Assembly: GCA_037176705.1 (NCBI GenBank)
Contig: CM073889.1
Span: 105,975,890-106,039,889, forward strand
DNA from: Molossus alvarezi
Taxonomy: Eukaryota > Chordata > Mammalia > Chiroptera > Molossidae
DNA length: 64,000 nucleotides
Direction: 5' to 3'
The notes beneath the pieces were generated by a model. That model did no database searches and was not told the origin of the DNA. It saw nothing but the letters and a program-made list of their open reading frames with translations. Positions 38,060 through 52,349 of this stretch are shown piece by piece. Both the position numbers and the translations under genes were made by a program. Positions within the stretch are counted from its first letter, which is position 1, and each line of letters opens with the position of its first letter.

Positions 38060-40820
38060 TACAATCACATTAGTTTTATCCCCAAAATGCAAAGGAAGTT
38101 TATGCAGGGAAAAATATAAATATCACTGACAACATTAACTAAGTAAAGGAAATTTTTTAAATCATAAATTAAATATATATAGAGAAAAAGCAATTAAATA
38201 TACATATAGAAAAAGCAGTTTGTATAACTCAGTATCACTCATGACAAAACTTCAGCAAAATCTATACAAAAGTAAAGTTTCTAAATGATATAACTACCAT
38301 CAGCAGCAGTGAAAATCAGGAAAAAAACAAGGATACCCACTACTGCTTCTTCTGTTTAACAACAATGTGCCTGAGGCCCTAGACAGCATGGTAAGAACAA
38401 GGCAGGGAAAGGCCAGGTTTAGGGATTTGAAGATAAAAACAGAAGTCATTATTTGCACAAGATATGTCTACCTATGTGGAAAACTCTGAAGAAAACAAAG
38501 ACGGTTTTGGAATTAATAAAAGGTTGGTAATGGCTGAATATGAAAATCAATATACAAAAATCAACTGCATTTATATATACCAAAAACAATTTGAAGAGTT
38601 AATTTATATGAAATACCATTAACATAGTAACATGAAAAATAAGGTACATAAGAATAAATCATCAAAGATATTTAGAAACTATGAAGAAAAGTATAAAACT
38701 TTATTTTGCGATATCAAGAAAAATTAAATAAATGGAAAGATACATGAGTAGAAATAATCATTATTAAAAATGTATTTTCTCTGAAATGATCACTGGTTCC
38801 CAAGCTACTTCAATAAAATCCCTAAAAGGCCATGAAAAACCTTGACGAGTTTATTTTACAATTTCTATGGAAGCACATAGGCCCCAAATGGCCAAAAGTA
38901 CAATGTGTACACATGGGACAGGAGAAGGAAGAGGAAGGACTCTACCAGATATCAAAATGTAGTCTAGAACTTATTATAATAGGGAACTGAGGCAAGGATA
39001 GACAAATTGGCCATGAGATCAGAATAAAGGACTCAAAATGAAAGACGCTTACAAATATGGAAATGTATACTATTATAGATGCCGGGGAGAAAAATGGACT
39101 TTTCAATACACGACTCTGGAACAAATGGATATCAAGACATTTACGTAAACATGGAATTAGACCCCTTATCTTCCATTCTACAGAATCAGTCCCAACTGTA
39201 TTAAAAACTTAAATGTAGAAGTCAAAACTATGAAATCCTTTTTAGAAGAAGCATATACAAAAAACTCTTTATGACCTTGAGGTAGAGTGAGATTTTCCAA
39301 CCATGACACAAAACAGGCAAAGGAAAAAATATATATATGACTGCATTAAATTTTAGGTTTTCTATTCATCAAAACGTACCATGAGGAGGGTACAAAGGCA
39401 GGTCCTAAAACAAGAGAAAGTTTTTGCAGCATCATGACAGAAAGAATCATTGCCCCAAAACATATCAAGACCACCTAAAAATCAGTAAGAAAAAAAACCA
39501 ACAATTCAACAGAAATTGAGGAGGGGGAATTCCACAGAACAACAAACAGTGGATAAATAAAAACATATAGACATGCTTCATCTCATTAGTTATCAGGGAA
39601 ATGCAAATTAAGAGCACAGTCAGATACATTTAAACCTTATACCAACTAAATTGATACACATTAATAAACTTAACACTAAAGGTGGGCAACAGTGTGCATC
39701 AATCAACAGTAATCTTTTATTCTGCCTGTGGGAGTATAACTTGGTAATAAACTTTGGGAAATAATTTGGCATTATCTTGTCATGTTGAATATTCACATAA
39801 CTCTACATTTTACTCATAGATAGCTACACTAATAGCTACACTACAAATATTTTTTTAAAAAAGATCAAGTGTGGCCCTGGCTGGTTTGGCTGGGCAGTTA
39901 GAGCATCGACCCGCGGACAGAGAGACCCAGGTTCAGTTCCCACTAAGGGCACATACCTTGGTTGAGGTTTGTCCCTGGCCCTGGTTGGGGTCATGTGGGT
40001 GGCAACCAGTCGATGTGTCTCTCTCACATCGATGTTTTGCTCTCTCTCTTCCTCCCACTCTATCTGAAGATAAATGCAAAAATGTCCTTGGGTGAGGATT
40101 AAATAAATAAATAAACAAACAAATAAATAAATAAATAAAACAAAAAAATAAAAAGGACCAAGTGTGCATCAGGAGAAATTCAGGAAAAAAGGAATCAATT
40201 CAAAGGTTCATTTACCAGCAGAGAAAACGAACTAAGGCCACATACAACATAGATACATCTTAAACACATGATACTGAGTGAAAAAATAAGTAGCACAGAC
40301 AATATAAGGATAGCATTTTTATGATCCTCCATTAAGTAAAACCAGACGTATTGTTTAAGGATACATATACATGTCATACAACTACTTATAAAAGTAGAAT
40401 ATTTGCCTCTGGCAGGGAAGACAGGGAAGTGGATAAGGAACAATCTCAGGGAGAGCCAAAGGCTCTGCTACTGCTCTGGTTCTCTTGTTGAGTGGTGGTT
40501 CCATGGGTTGTCACTCCATTATTAAGTTTCCTCATTATATATGTTACATGATAATTTTGTAGGTGTCAAACATTACAAAGTAAATTATGTTCTGAAATAT
40601 TTGGTTAGGGTCAGACTTAAAATAAAAAGCATACAGGATGAAGGGATACAGAAGCAGCCAGTGTACACAACAATGAACAAAACTCTTGCTGTGAAGGAGG
40701 GCAATAAGGAAGTCTATACTCAGAGGGGAATGCAAATGGGAGGGAGAGTTTTTGTCTGATTGGTTACTTTTTTGTTTTGTTTTTAATTATAAAATATTTC
40801 AAGTATAGAGTAGTCAACCC
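38060..40820 (+). mobile_element. Ancient L1, 3' portion (ORF2 end and 3' UTR)
   Basis: Degraded ORF2 of an L1M-type element: GGATACCCACTACTGCTTCTT at about 38332, TCAACTGCATTTATATATAC near 38561, CATCTCATTAGTTATCAGGG near 39579 and the CTGTGGGAGTATAAC block at 39725. A 3' UTR-like end runs to about 40820. It is interrupted by a Ves at 39874. All frames are broken. Confidence 0.72.
39874..40155 (+). mobile_element. Ves SINE
   Basis: Head CCCTGGCTGGTTTGGCTGG, body, CCTTGGGTGAGGATT and an AAAT/AAAC tail. Duplication GATCAAGTGTG / GACCAAGTGTG at 39863-39873 and 40156-40166. It lies within the ancient L1. Confidence 0.94.
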
Positions 40821-41220
40821 TAACATTCTTCCTTTTTTTCCCAAAAAACTAAATAAAACATTGCAGATATTATTGAAATACTGTGTGCCATCCCCACCCC
40901 AAAAGGAAAATAATTGTATTTCATTTCATTTTTAACTAAGAGTTGCTAACACATGCCTAGATGCTGAAAGCATTCTCCAGGAGGCAGGAACAACACGTGA
41001 AAGCTGTCCACTCACATCAACGTTACCCTACTAGCTCACCAGCAGCAAGGCCGACGGTTTACGAAGCTCTCCGCTCAGTGCAGATGGTTCCATGCTTCTC
41101 CTTCCAGCAGCCTTCTGATGAAGAACACAGAGCTCTAGGGCCCTGGACCACGTTTTACTACCTGGCATAGCTATCAGGATCCAACCCCTACTACCCACAG
41201 CATCCCCCAATGCTCAACCT

Positions 41221-41478
41221 CAGCGATTTTCAACTAGTGAACCACAAGAATTCTGAAAGCATTCAATACCTAACAATTGAGTCAGAGACTCTTTTCCCTT
41301 AAATTGTCAAATAAAAAATGACAACAGCCAACACAACAGTAGCCATCCAGTGTGAATGAATAAAAAGTATACCTATTTATTTTTGTCAGATCAGCAAAAT
41401 ATATATTTTTCGGTATGCCACAGAATTTTAGTAACTAGTTTATGTGTGCTATGAGATGAAAAAGGTTGAAAATCGCTG
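41221..41478. mobile_element. Non-autonomous hAT element with perfect terminal inverted repeats
   Basis: The element begins CAGCGATTTTCAAC (41221-41234) and ends GTTGAAAATCGCTG (41465-41478), a perfect 14 bp inverted repeat. Flanking 8-mers CTCAACCT and CTCTAACT agree at 6 of 8 positions, as expected for an aged hAT target duplication. It has no transposase. The 258 bp interior is AT-rich. I recall near-identical short hAT elements in other mammals but cannot name the subfamily. Confidence 0.88.
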
Positions 41479-41498
41479 CTCTAACTAGCTGGCCTATA

Positions 41499-41522
41499 CA
41501 AAGATGAGAGAGAGAGAGAGAG
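41499..41522. repeat. GA microsatellite
   Basis: About ten GA units shortly after the hAT element. Confidence 0.8.
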
Positions 41523-42459
41523 AACAATATATTTTCTTCAACTTCAACAGTAAATAACCCAAGGATGGCAATATTTTTCCTAACTAAAATGAACTAACAC
41601 ACATACTGGTTTGAGAGGTGACTCCCAATAGTAATCAATAAGGTCAAAGAAAAAATAGAGGGGAAGGAGGGGGAGGAAATGCAAGGAAAAGTGACAGGGT
41701 CAGAGTGAAAGAGGGAGGCCGTCATTCGAAGAGAGAAAGGCAGGATATTACCTGGGATATGTAAACATAGGAAGCTTCATTCTGTTCCTAATCTAGTGTT
41801 AACAGATATTAATTTTCCCCCATAGGCCACCTCAAAAAAAATACAATCAAATAATAGTGTTTTAATCTCAGATAGAATATCGTATCAATCAAATCATCCC
41901 CCTAAAGTTCAGCAACATGTTGTGGATGTGCTACCTGATAAGTGACTGCAGGCATTCTATTCAACAGGGTGAACTGAACCATCACGTTTACCAGTAATAA
42001 GAACATAAGCTACAGAAAGCCTGAATGGTGCATTATTACTAAAGACCATTAAATAAGAAAGAAGAGTTCCTCTTGCCTTGGTCTCCCACTTTCAACCTCT
42101 CACAACAGAATTGCAAAAATCAGTTTACCACTTCTCTCGGAAAATAAAAAGCACTTCTATGGTGCTTGGTTGCTAAAAAGTCAGTGGTTATCACATGGCG
42201 GCTGAATAAGGTATCAGTTACTGCTATAAGGTATAAAGTGTAGTAAATTTTAAAGTATTAAAGTTATAGGAAGCTTCACAACATAAAGCAAGTGCCTACG
42301 ATAAATGTTCCCCAGTGGACTAAAGTTATAGATTTCAAGTAGGGTCTGTAGTTAACTCTCCAACTCCACCACCCCCTACTGTAGGACCAGCAACCCCATC
42401 TCTCACCAGGATTTTTGCAGAAGTCTCACAACTGGTTTGGGCCACCCATACCTACTACC

Positions 42460-42870
42460 CTTAAGTCATGTTCCAGGCAACAACCAGTGTTCCCAGCCAC
42501 AACCTCATGGGCCACATACTGCAAAGACTCTCCGTTGCTCAGCCTTACATGATGCAGCTCCTATTCGTCTCCCTCGCCCCAGCTAAAACCACGACCTGCT
42601 CTCTCTGTGTGGAATCTATGCCCTCCAGCCCACCTCACTCCCCCCATGTATCAGAACTAGGTTTGGGTGCGCCAGCCTCAGGGAAGCCTCTCCTGACTGC
42701 CACACACCTCTCAAATGTAGAACTTGACATTTCTTTGGTTAATAATTCAGTTAATGTTTGTCTACGCATTTAATCCATGCAAGAACTTAAGTGTCTTGCT
42801 CATCATTTTATTTCTAGCTTCTGACATGGTCTTGACACATGGTAGAGGCCTAATAAACAATTGTTTAATT
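42460..42870 (+). repeat. L2 3' end
   Basis: GGGAAGCCTCTCCTGACTGC, CACCTCTCAAATGTAGAAC and ACACATGGTAGAGGCCTAATAAACAATTG are the L2 3' end in plus orientation. Confidence 0.7.
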
Positions 42871-43608
42871 TTGAAAGTAAATAATTTTTCTGTATGTACA
42901 TTTAAAAATAAATACAGAAAATTTCAAGTGTGGAAATAAAAAAGATAAGCATACAGGAGTGAGCAAGTTTACTCTTGTTCGTATGGATAATAATATAGTA
43001 ATTAATAAATAATAATACAGAAAAAAACTTGTTTTGCATGCTCACAACTATAAACCTACTTTTGCCCACCCTGTTTTTATCTAGTGCCCTTGAATTAAAT
43101 GAACGCTACCTATAAATCCAAAATTTTAAGTTCTGCTCAAAAAGGACCAATAGAACATAACTGTCATGCTTCCCAAAGAGTGTCTGGTACTAAATTTGAA
43201 CGTACCTTCGTAACAGTACTCTTTGAGGTCTAATTTCCGTAATCCTTAGAATTCATTCTCCTTCCTTTATACTCATTTAGAAGTGCACAAGTACACAGAC
43301 TCTAGAATTTCTGTTTCATTTGGAACTATGAAGTCTGCACTTAGTTATATTTGAAAAGTATTTGTTAAAGAAATCTAACTCTATTTCAACATCACTAACT
43401 AAAAGTACTTTCCTATTGAATCACTGTAAAGCTTTTACCTAACAATAGCAACATCAGACTCCATTACAATGCTGAAGTTGAAATTTTTCCTTCTTTATAT
43501 CACTATGACTTCTTAACACTAACTTGTCTTGGCTCTCAAAAAACATTTATTGAATGAATAAATGAATGAATAAATGAAAAGATTAATAAATAAAAATTAC
43601 TAATTCTT

Positions 43609-43849
43609 TTTTTTTTTTAATTCTCACCTGAGGATATTCTACCTTTTATCTTCAGATAGAGTGGGAGGGAGAGACAGAAAGAGAAACATCAACGTGAGAG
43701 AGACACATCAACTGGCTGCCTCCTGCATGACCCTGAACAGGGCCGAGGACCGAACTGCAACTGAGGTACGTGCCCTTCACCGGAATCAAACCCATGACTC
43801 TTTGGTCCATGGGCCAACGCTCTAACCTCTGAGCCAAACCAGCCAGGGC
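43609..43849 (-). mobile_element. Ves SINE
   Basis: Minus-strand copy ending TGCCCTGGCTGGTTTGGCTC at 43849. Perfect 17 bp duplication AAAAATTACTAATTCTT at 43592-43608 and 43850-43866. Confidence 0.95.
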
Positions 43850-46800
43850 AAAAATTACTAATTCTTAATAATTCAATTATTACTCCAGTGAACTATATTC
43901 ACACTGGGGAAAAAAAGAATGATATGATACGCATTCATCCCTTTCATGTTTCTGAATATTTCAACATTCTTTACATAATCAGGCCTTAAACAAGAATGAA
44001 ATTTTTTAAGTAAAATTAATTAAAGTAATTATGAAATATTTTTCACCTTATTCAAAAGATTTCCCACCTACAAAACTACTAAGGAGTAAAGTGTAGAATT
44101 CTTACATGGGCTGAAATGCTAAGCTGAAGAATAATAAGAGGTTAAAATCGAGGGAATGACTGGCTAAAAGCAACTGAACCAAGAGGCAGAGTCCCCACAA
44201 GAGAACAGAAAAGCCGTCAGTGGCTTGGGACACTGCTCAGAAGACAATGGTGCTCAAGAAGGCACATGACAACCAAATCTTATTGGAACAAGAATTGAAA
44301 TTGATATTGTTTGGTCTTTCTTTTCAAAATTATAAAATTGGATTATATATGAAATTAAATATTCAATCTTGTAATACTCCCACTTGATGACAACTTTTTT
44401 CTCTGAGTTCAAAATATTCTGAGTTGCAAAATATTCCAATATATTAAATCCCTTACTTTTGAAAGTGAAGAAATTATTTTAGGAATACATAAATTTGTAA
44501 CTGACATTTTAAAGAAATGGGTCTAAAATATTCTCTTTGCATAATAATCTTGTTTGTACTCTGTAGCAAGCACAATTACATTCATTAATAAATTCTTCCT
44601 AAGCCTATTTCAGCCATCAATTAAATTTCTGGCTTCTTGTGGAAACTGGAATCCTGTGCTACACTGAAGTACTTGGAGGTCACAGAGAGAAAGACATCTT
44701 AATCTGAATTCATCAATACCTAAGGAAAGGATGGTATTTATATATTTTTTCCCATTTGTGATGTAATTATGATCGATTTTACCCAAGGGTATATCTGACC
44801 ATTCCACAATGTTTTTAACAAACATTATTAAGTTTTGGCAAAGATCACAATATCTTTGAAAATGTTTCTAAATGCATTTCTGAATGTATCACATGGCAAA
44901 AACAACTATCACATTTCCCAGCTAGCTGTTGAACCAAAAGATGTGGCATTGGTAATGCTGATGGTAGTGATACTAAAATTATAATAATGAGTATTTTTGC
45001 AACCTGAAAATATTTTAAAGTATCCCATAAAACCCCTCTTGAAGTATATTGGGGAGTTTCAAACTGTTTTCAGTTTTAAAATGCAGGCTTTGAGGTTCTA
45101 CTTTGTCAATATTAAACAGCTATTTAGCAATAAACACTGCAAAAGAAATCTAGATTTCCAAATTCAGTTAAATAAGTTTCTCCAAAGTAGCTACTGCTGT
45201 AGATCAAAAAAAAAAATGTCCTCTGCTGGAGGGTAGAACAGGAGGAGTTTGAAACCGGAAACCTAAAAACCTTAATATCCATCCTGACATTACCATTTAA
45301 AACACATGCTTTGGAAGGAACCAAATTATAATTGCTAACACCAAGGCAATCCCAAGATCAGGAAAGGAAAATAGAGGGGCATTCAGGACAGGGACGTTTG
45401 CCTGGAACTGCAGCAGGTGCCTAGACGAGAGCTGATTCCAGCACAGAGCTGCGGGGCCTCCTCCTGTGCCTCCTTCACAACGATTCTGATGCCAAATACT
45501 TCGTGCCAATACCCCACGTCAAAATCCTACCCCTCTTCTGCAGGGATCAGCATCGATTTGTCCATGAGGCTTTCACTATTAATTTTTCTCAGCAAGAACC
45601 AGTTTTTACTTATCTAAAATCCCACAACATGAATGGTTTTCTCTCCTTTCCTGGAAGAGTACCTGACATCTCCGGCAGGGCCTCTCCCCCACAAAGCCCT
45701 CCATGTGGTGTGGTTGCTAACATAGGAACTTCAACACAGGAGATACGAAAATATATATTCAATGCACCCTCAATAAGACTTATGACAGGTAACTACCTAG
45801 GTAGATAAAAACATCTTATGTCCATTGCCTACATATTAAAACCCAAGGGGTAAAGCTGAAGGTCTGCCCGAAATCTCCAGGAAGTAGTATAAATAAATAT
45901 ACCTTTCTAAACCATTCATTATCAAATTGTACTCATCTGAAGTGGATATAAAAGTAATTACTCACAAGGTACGCAGATTTGCATGTTTTCCATTCCTTGC
46001 ACTTCAGCATATCACTCACTATGAAACCTAGAGTGTCCACAACTAACATTTCAATACCCTCCTTCATAAAAGCGAGCTCTTTTCCTAGTTTAGCAGTCTA
46101 TAAATATCTTGTATCTAAGACTTGACTTGAGAAATCTGAGATTAAATCCTTCCATTTAGATTCTTTGCAATTCAGCTAAGTACCCCAAAAGGGAATGTTT
46201 AAATTAATGGAAGATTAAAGCAAGGAAGAACATTCTAAAAGGTATTCTGTAATGGGCTTTGTCACCACCTTCTCTGTTTTATTGGAAAAATAGTCTTTTC
46301 CCAGGGGGCTAACAGTTTATATGCCAACCACTGGTCTAGTTTAACTATTTGAAGTTAAAAATGTCAGAGCAGAAGAGAAGTTTGTAATGGAAATGCTGAC
46401 ATGCATGAAGTAAAGAGGCACAAGCAGGTGCTCCTGGAACCCAGGGTCATAATTCAATCAAGCTGTATTTTGACGTCATCTGTTAGAGAAAAAAGCCAAA
46501 TGGTTTATGAACAGCACCAGAACCCCCGAGATTAAATTACAGCCCTGATATTTAATCATGGGTCTTACTGTGTTATTTTTAATAACACAATACATTTTAA
46601 CAGTTATTCGTCAACTGCCTTAGCCAAATTAGAACACGTGATGACAAGTGAGCCGGATTACGATGTCCATCTCTCACAGTCTAAATTTTTGCTATTTTTC
46701 AGAAATGGGAGATTATAAAAGTTTTCCTCTTCTTAAGAAACATAAAGTTGGTACCAACGGATTGAGTCCAAACCTTAATTAAAAGCAGCATGGGGTCCCT

Positions 46801-47528
46801 AACCAGTGGGTCAGAACATCTGTAATTGTGTTTCTTTATGGCCAAATAACCAACTGTATGATTTGGGCAAAAGACAGTTAGCCCTCCCAAACCTAGTCTC
46901 TTTACCTAAAAAATAACAGAACATCTCTGAAGTCTGCTGTAAATCTTAATTTCTATAAATTATTTACCTGAAAAACAACATTGTATAGTTTCTTTGGGAT
47001 TCCCTGAGTATCCAAGTGTAAAATTTTTATAGCTGAAAAGTTGATGAAGTTTTAATTCAATTAAAATCACTCTGATCAAAGAGGCATTCTAGTACCTGAA
47101 GATTTGTAAGCTAAAATTTTTAGAAGTGGCATCAGCAAATGAAACAGGGTCTTTAAAAAGCAATGTACAAATACTGCTGAATGTGTGAAGGGTTGTTTGC
47201 AAAACAAATCAATACAGGCACATCCAACAATGAATTGCAGTTAATAAACTACATATAGTAATTACCACCAATGGCAGTCTAGAAAGTCATTCATTAAATG
47301 TTAATTGTCAGACAAAAGTATAAAAGCATCCATTTGAACAATCGTATAGCTGCACCCTTAAATAAAATACATTCTTACAGCCCTGAAATTTATCCATATA
47401 AACTAATTTTAAACACACCTGGGTATTTGATATGCTTATTAACTGGGCCTTATTTATTTTAGAAATGAAAGTAAACATCACAACCTTTTTCAACACTTGC
47501 TATTCCTGTGAGTCGTGTGTATGTTGTA

Positions 47529-47559
<31 letters not shown>

Positions 47560-47560
47560 A
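47529..47560. repeat. GT/CA microsatellite
   Basis: About 15 GT units with one TCT interruption at the left edge. Confidence 0.9.
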
Positions 47561-49093
47561 TTATTTATAACAAAGTGTTTCCAATCTTCTCTAAAGATTA
47601 AATTGCTACTTCTCTTATGTCTCTCTCATAAACATTAAGAGTCACATGGTTTAAAAGTATCCACCTGAAACTCATGTACATACTTTATTGCTGAGTCTAA
47701 GTGGGCTCACAGGTTTTGAAAATGTATAACCCATGTGGTAAGCTTATAAATTTGGTGGTCAATTTAAAAATTTTTATTCCGAGTAATAAGAAACCAGAAC
47801 AAAAGTAAGCTTAAAAAACAACAACCCTATGATATACTTTACTTTCTCTAATACTTAGCACTATCTAATTAACTTGGAAGAACACCTGGTCATACAAAAT
47901 AGCTCATAAAATACAAAAAATAAAAAAGAAGAAAATTTTTTTCTGTTTCTACCCAGCTTCATTTTCATGCTATGTCTGTGCAAGCTCTGATTTAATGAAT
48001 ATATAGATATAAATTCTAAAGGTTTGGCCAAGAACTTTTTGGTTCAAGAATTGTAAGCTGAAGAGCGTTTCAAAACACACCATGTTCCTTATTAGGCAAC
48101 TTAAGATCTGTTATCTTGGCTTATGGGAACTGATCTAAATAGCATCAAAATACTAAACGTTGAAAATCACAGGCCTGGGGCCCCCCGGACTCAACTCCAC
48201 GCCTTGGACGAGATTGCAAACATCCAATATAAAATACAGTTTACCATTAGGAGGAAATGTTTGATCTGTAAAGCTTACAAAATTACTTTGTTTATCATAG
48301 CAGATGAAAGCAAAAAGGAATAATTTTAAGCTCAAAACAAAACTGTTTATATGACAGTCTTTACTGCTTCATGATTCTAAGCATTTAAGACAGATTCGAG
48401 CAATTAACAGCATAAACTTTCATTACATAGTTCTATTATATATGTTTATGTGACTTAGCTGTTCATCTGTTATTTAAGTGATTTCCTCATTACAATAGTA
48501 GGGTAAAGATAATTTGCTGATGCTGTCAAAAATGTTAAGCATTTCAGTCTCAACAGATCTTGGATCCCCACATTTGTTTAATGCACTTTATTTACTTAAG
48601 TCATGTCAAATAGAGTATTGCTTCTTCCTTCTGAATTTAGAAAAGTAATATTTTAAGCACATGTCTGGTAATAGACATATCAAAATTTCAATACTGCTTA
48701 TTTTCATGATGCTGATAGAATTGAGGATTACCAAGTTCTTCAATACTAAGTTTCAAACATCTAACAATGAACTGCAAAAGTTCTTTTACAGTTAAAGACC
48801 AAAAAAATATTATTTTTTAGATATTAACAGAGCAGGCTTCATTACCTGAACTTTTGGTCTGATTAGGGACATAAAAATAACTGAAAACAAAATATTTTCA
48901 CTGGCAGCTATGGAGATAATCAGTTGAATAAAAGCACAATTTTGAAAATATCTACTATATTTTTCTTGTAATAGTAACAAAAATAATAATAATAACAACA
49001 GTGAGCCATTCTAAGTCACACTGAAATCCATATAAATTAGAAGGTTAATTTATTTGGATACTAAGGCAGGAAAAATAGTGGGCCCTACATCAT

Positions 49094-49348
49094 CTTTTTT
49101 TTTTTATCCTTACTGAAGGACATTTTTGCATTTATCTTCAGATTCAGATAGAGCGGGAGGGAGAGAGGGAAGAAGAGAGAGAAAGAAACACTGATGTGAG
49201 AGAGAGACATCAACTGGCCGCCACCCACATGACCCCAACCAGGGCCAGGGACAAACTGCAACCAAGGTATATGCCCTTAGCAGGAACTGAACCCAGGACT
49301 CTCTGATCCGTGGGCCGACGCTCTAACCGCTGAGAAAACCAGCCAGGG
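49094..49348 (-). mobile_element. Ves SINE
   Basis: Minus-strand full-length copy, GA-rich array at 49157-49206. Perfect 9 bp duplication CTACATCAT at 49085-49093 and 49349-49357. It is one of the last two Ves copies before the Ves-free interval. Confidence 0.94.
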
Positions 49349-49395
49349 CTACATCATTATCTTAAATATGTTTTTTAAAATACTTATCTTCTCTA

Positions 49396-49553
49396 GCCCT
49401 GGCTGGGTAGCTCAGTTGGTTGGAGCGTCATGCCATACACCAAAAGGTTACAGGTTTGATTCCCGGTCAGGGCACTTACCTAAGTTTGATCTCTTCTCAG
49501 GGTGCAGACAGGAGGCAACTGATTGATGTTTCTCTTTCACATCCTCACACTGA

Positions 49554-49588
<35 letters not shown>

Positions 49589-49617
49589 ACAAAACATATC
49601 CTTGAGAGAGAATTCAA
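49396..49617 (+). mobile_element. Ves-type SINE
   Basis: Head AGCCCTGGCTGGGTAGCTCAG, body and a pure CT array (49557-49585), ending in a short tail without the GGTGAGGAT block. Target duplication not clear. Confidence 0.88.
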
Positions 49618-49754
49618 AAAATTGCTTATTTACGCTAAAGATCAGGGCTACTATTGCAGGCCAAGTCTCAATAAAATATTTTTATCCCTGTATAATCTTG
49701 AAAAAACAAGCTATATCTGACTCTGTGTTTGTGAGTGTGAGTATGTGTGAAAAG

Positions 49755-49955
49755 GATATTGAGCTAGGCAAACCTGGGTTTATAACCTAACTCCCATTAC
49801 CAGCTGCCTTGAAAGCAAGTTGTTTAACATCTCCGAATCTCAGTTTCCTCTTCTATGAAATGAGCATGGTAATCCTTGCATCTCATTGAGTTCTTGTGGG
49901 AATTTAAAAAATAAAATACAATAGGATGCATATCAAGAAGCACTTTAATTTTGTC
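49755..49955 (+). repeat. MIR SINE
   Basis: ACCTGGGTTTATAACC, AATCTCAGTTTCCTCTTCTATG and GTAATCCTTGCATCTCATTGAG in MIR order. Confidence 0.7.
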
Positions 49956-52318
49956 AGTTCATACCCATCCACACTCTATTTTTCAATCTAACATCTTGCA
50001 AACAGTCACCGGGTGGGGGGGGGGGGGAAGAGAATGATCAATATTCAAAATTCAGTTCCAAACCTTAGAAAGTATTCAAGGGTAACACGCACATGCAGAA
50101 GCATTTGTATGCACAAAATCAACACAGAAATCCTGATTCTCTGTTATGTAATACAAATTACAGAAAAAAACAGTAATGAAACCAGTGTCATTCCAATAAA
50201 GGATTTGCAGAGCCATAGAGAATTAGCAAATCAAAATTTGTTTGTTTTTTTTAGAACAGCAAATAAAGGCACAGATACTCCTAAACTTGAGCTTCAGTTT
50301 TCTTTGGCTATCCAATGGAAGCACTAGGCTGCATACTTCTAAGGGGTTTCTATCTCCAAAATTCCACAATTCTAACATAATGGGTTTAATACCACCACCT
50401 TACTTATATTTAACCTAGTAAATTACTCTGCTCTTTAAAAAGCCACATAACCATTATGGCATGTTCTATAAGAGTAAGGCTGTTTTAAAACATGCACGCA
50501 CACACACATACACATGCGCACACATATACAATTAAATAACTCTATTCAACAAACACCTTTAAGGGGAAACCAACTTTTTTTTCCCATACCATGAATTCAC
50601 ACTGGTGAAAATCAATTCAGGATGCTGACCATTTGTGATTTTCTCTGTGATACAGTACTACCCATTGGATTCATTTTTTTTCTCACTGAATTTACTAAAC
50701 TGATGTGTCGTTTTGGTGTCATGTGGATAAAGGTTAACTAACTTGTATGAACATCAGGAAATGTTTGTCTTCTTTCAAAAACGACCATGACAGAGATGTG
50801 GTGTATTATACTACTGTACTTAATTGTTCAAACACCCATTCATTTGGCAATCTTTAACAAATACTGAACACCTAAGTAAAACTAAACAGTCACAAGGGAA
50901 AAAGCTCAACTTTTAAACCAAGGGAGGAAGATGTAGTATCCATCACAGACTAACTGTAAATACATGTAACAGATGTGACCAGGGTTATTCTTGAGTATAG
51001 ATAATTTTAGTGGCCCAACTTTAAAACTACTTTTTAAAAGATACTAAAGCTAGCATGTTTATCTTTTGCTTATAAAAGACTCAATGGTAACAACTAAACA
51101 GTATTTTTGTTATATTAGAAAATTAAGCCCCTCCTAACCAATAAATTATAGACTCTGGGAGCATTTTTTTTTCCTTTTGGTAACTTTGCCATCCTACGTT
51201 TTAATGAGAATAATTTTCCAATTATCCAGGCATGTGGATACTTTTAGTTTGTTTTAAGATCAATGATATAACGGATATTAAATCCCTTTGTATAAGTTAC
51301 CATATGGGTTACAACTATTTCTTAAAAATAATTCCAGAGCCCACCAATCTCCTGCTAAGGTCGTCGAGGCTCTAAACTATCATGGCTGAACTGTTTTAGT
51401 GCTCTCCACTGAACACCTGCAAACATCAAACAAAACTGCTGGTCCTTTCCTGGGTTGACAAAAGCCTTTCATGTGAAAAATGCTCCCTGGGAATGTCAGG
51501 CTGTAGCTCAGGTTACATTCCATTCTCCCTAGCAGCCTCCCCATTTCTTAAGGTGGTAGGAAAAACCATGTTTGTGAAATGAAAGATTAAAGGAAATATG
51601 GCCACACTCTATTTTCATTCTCACATTGCAAATCACGATGGAGCATCCTAACATTAATGGAATCAAAAGCTACTGGGAACTTTAAGCATGAAATATTACT
51701 ATGCTTCACTGAAAAAAATATAGCTGGTTTTTCAAATATGAACAGTTTACTTATAGCTTGGATCTTTTTTTCCTGGACCTAAGTTACAAAGCTACCCATG
51801 AAAGTGACATCTGAGTCCACTCAGGACAACAGATATGAACCTGAAGTAAATTTAGAAAATTATTTCTCTATCCAAAGCTACCTAGTTCATCCTCCCAGTT
51901 AAAAGCCAGTTTTCCTGATTTTTTAATTTGTTATGCTTTAAAAAGACTTTATCTTTGTAGATAAATTATTTATCTTATTGAGTGGAAATATAAGCCATTT
52001 ACTTCACTAATAGCCCTGTGTTCAAATATGTCTTGAATAGATGACAAAAAACAACACTCCAATCTGTACCCTATATATTATAGTCACCATCATACCGCAT
52101 TGAATGAATACCTTGCATTTCTAATCCAGAACTCCAAACAGAATAGCCACAACATTTTTCACCTTTACAAGTAAACATTTGGGCCTGAAAACTACACCTG
52201 TGCAACTTTAAAGTTCAACACCTTAAAAATAATCACAGCATCTTCATTAGAAAGACCATAATGTCTCACTAGGGATGAAGTCTCTGTCTGGGTTCATTTA
52301 TACATGTATGTATATGTG

Positions 52319-52349
52319 TACACACACACACACACACACACGTACACAC
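52319..52349. repeat. CA/GT microsatellite
   Basis: Ten CA units with a GTACAC interruption on the right. Confidence 0.85.
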
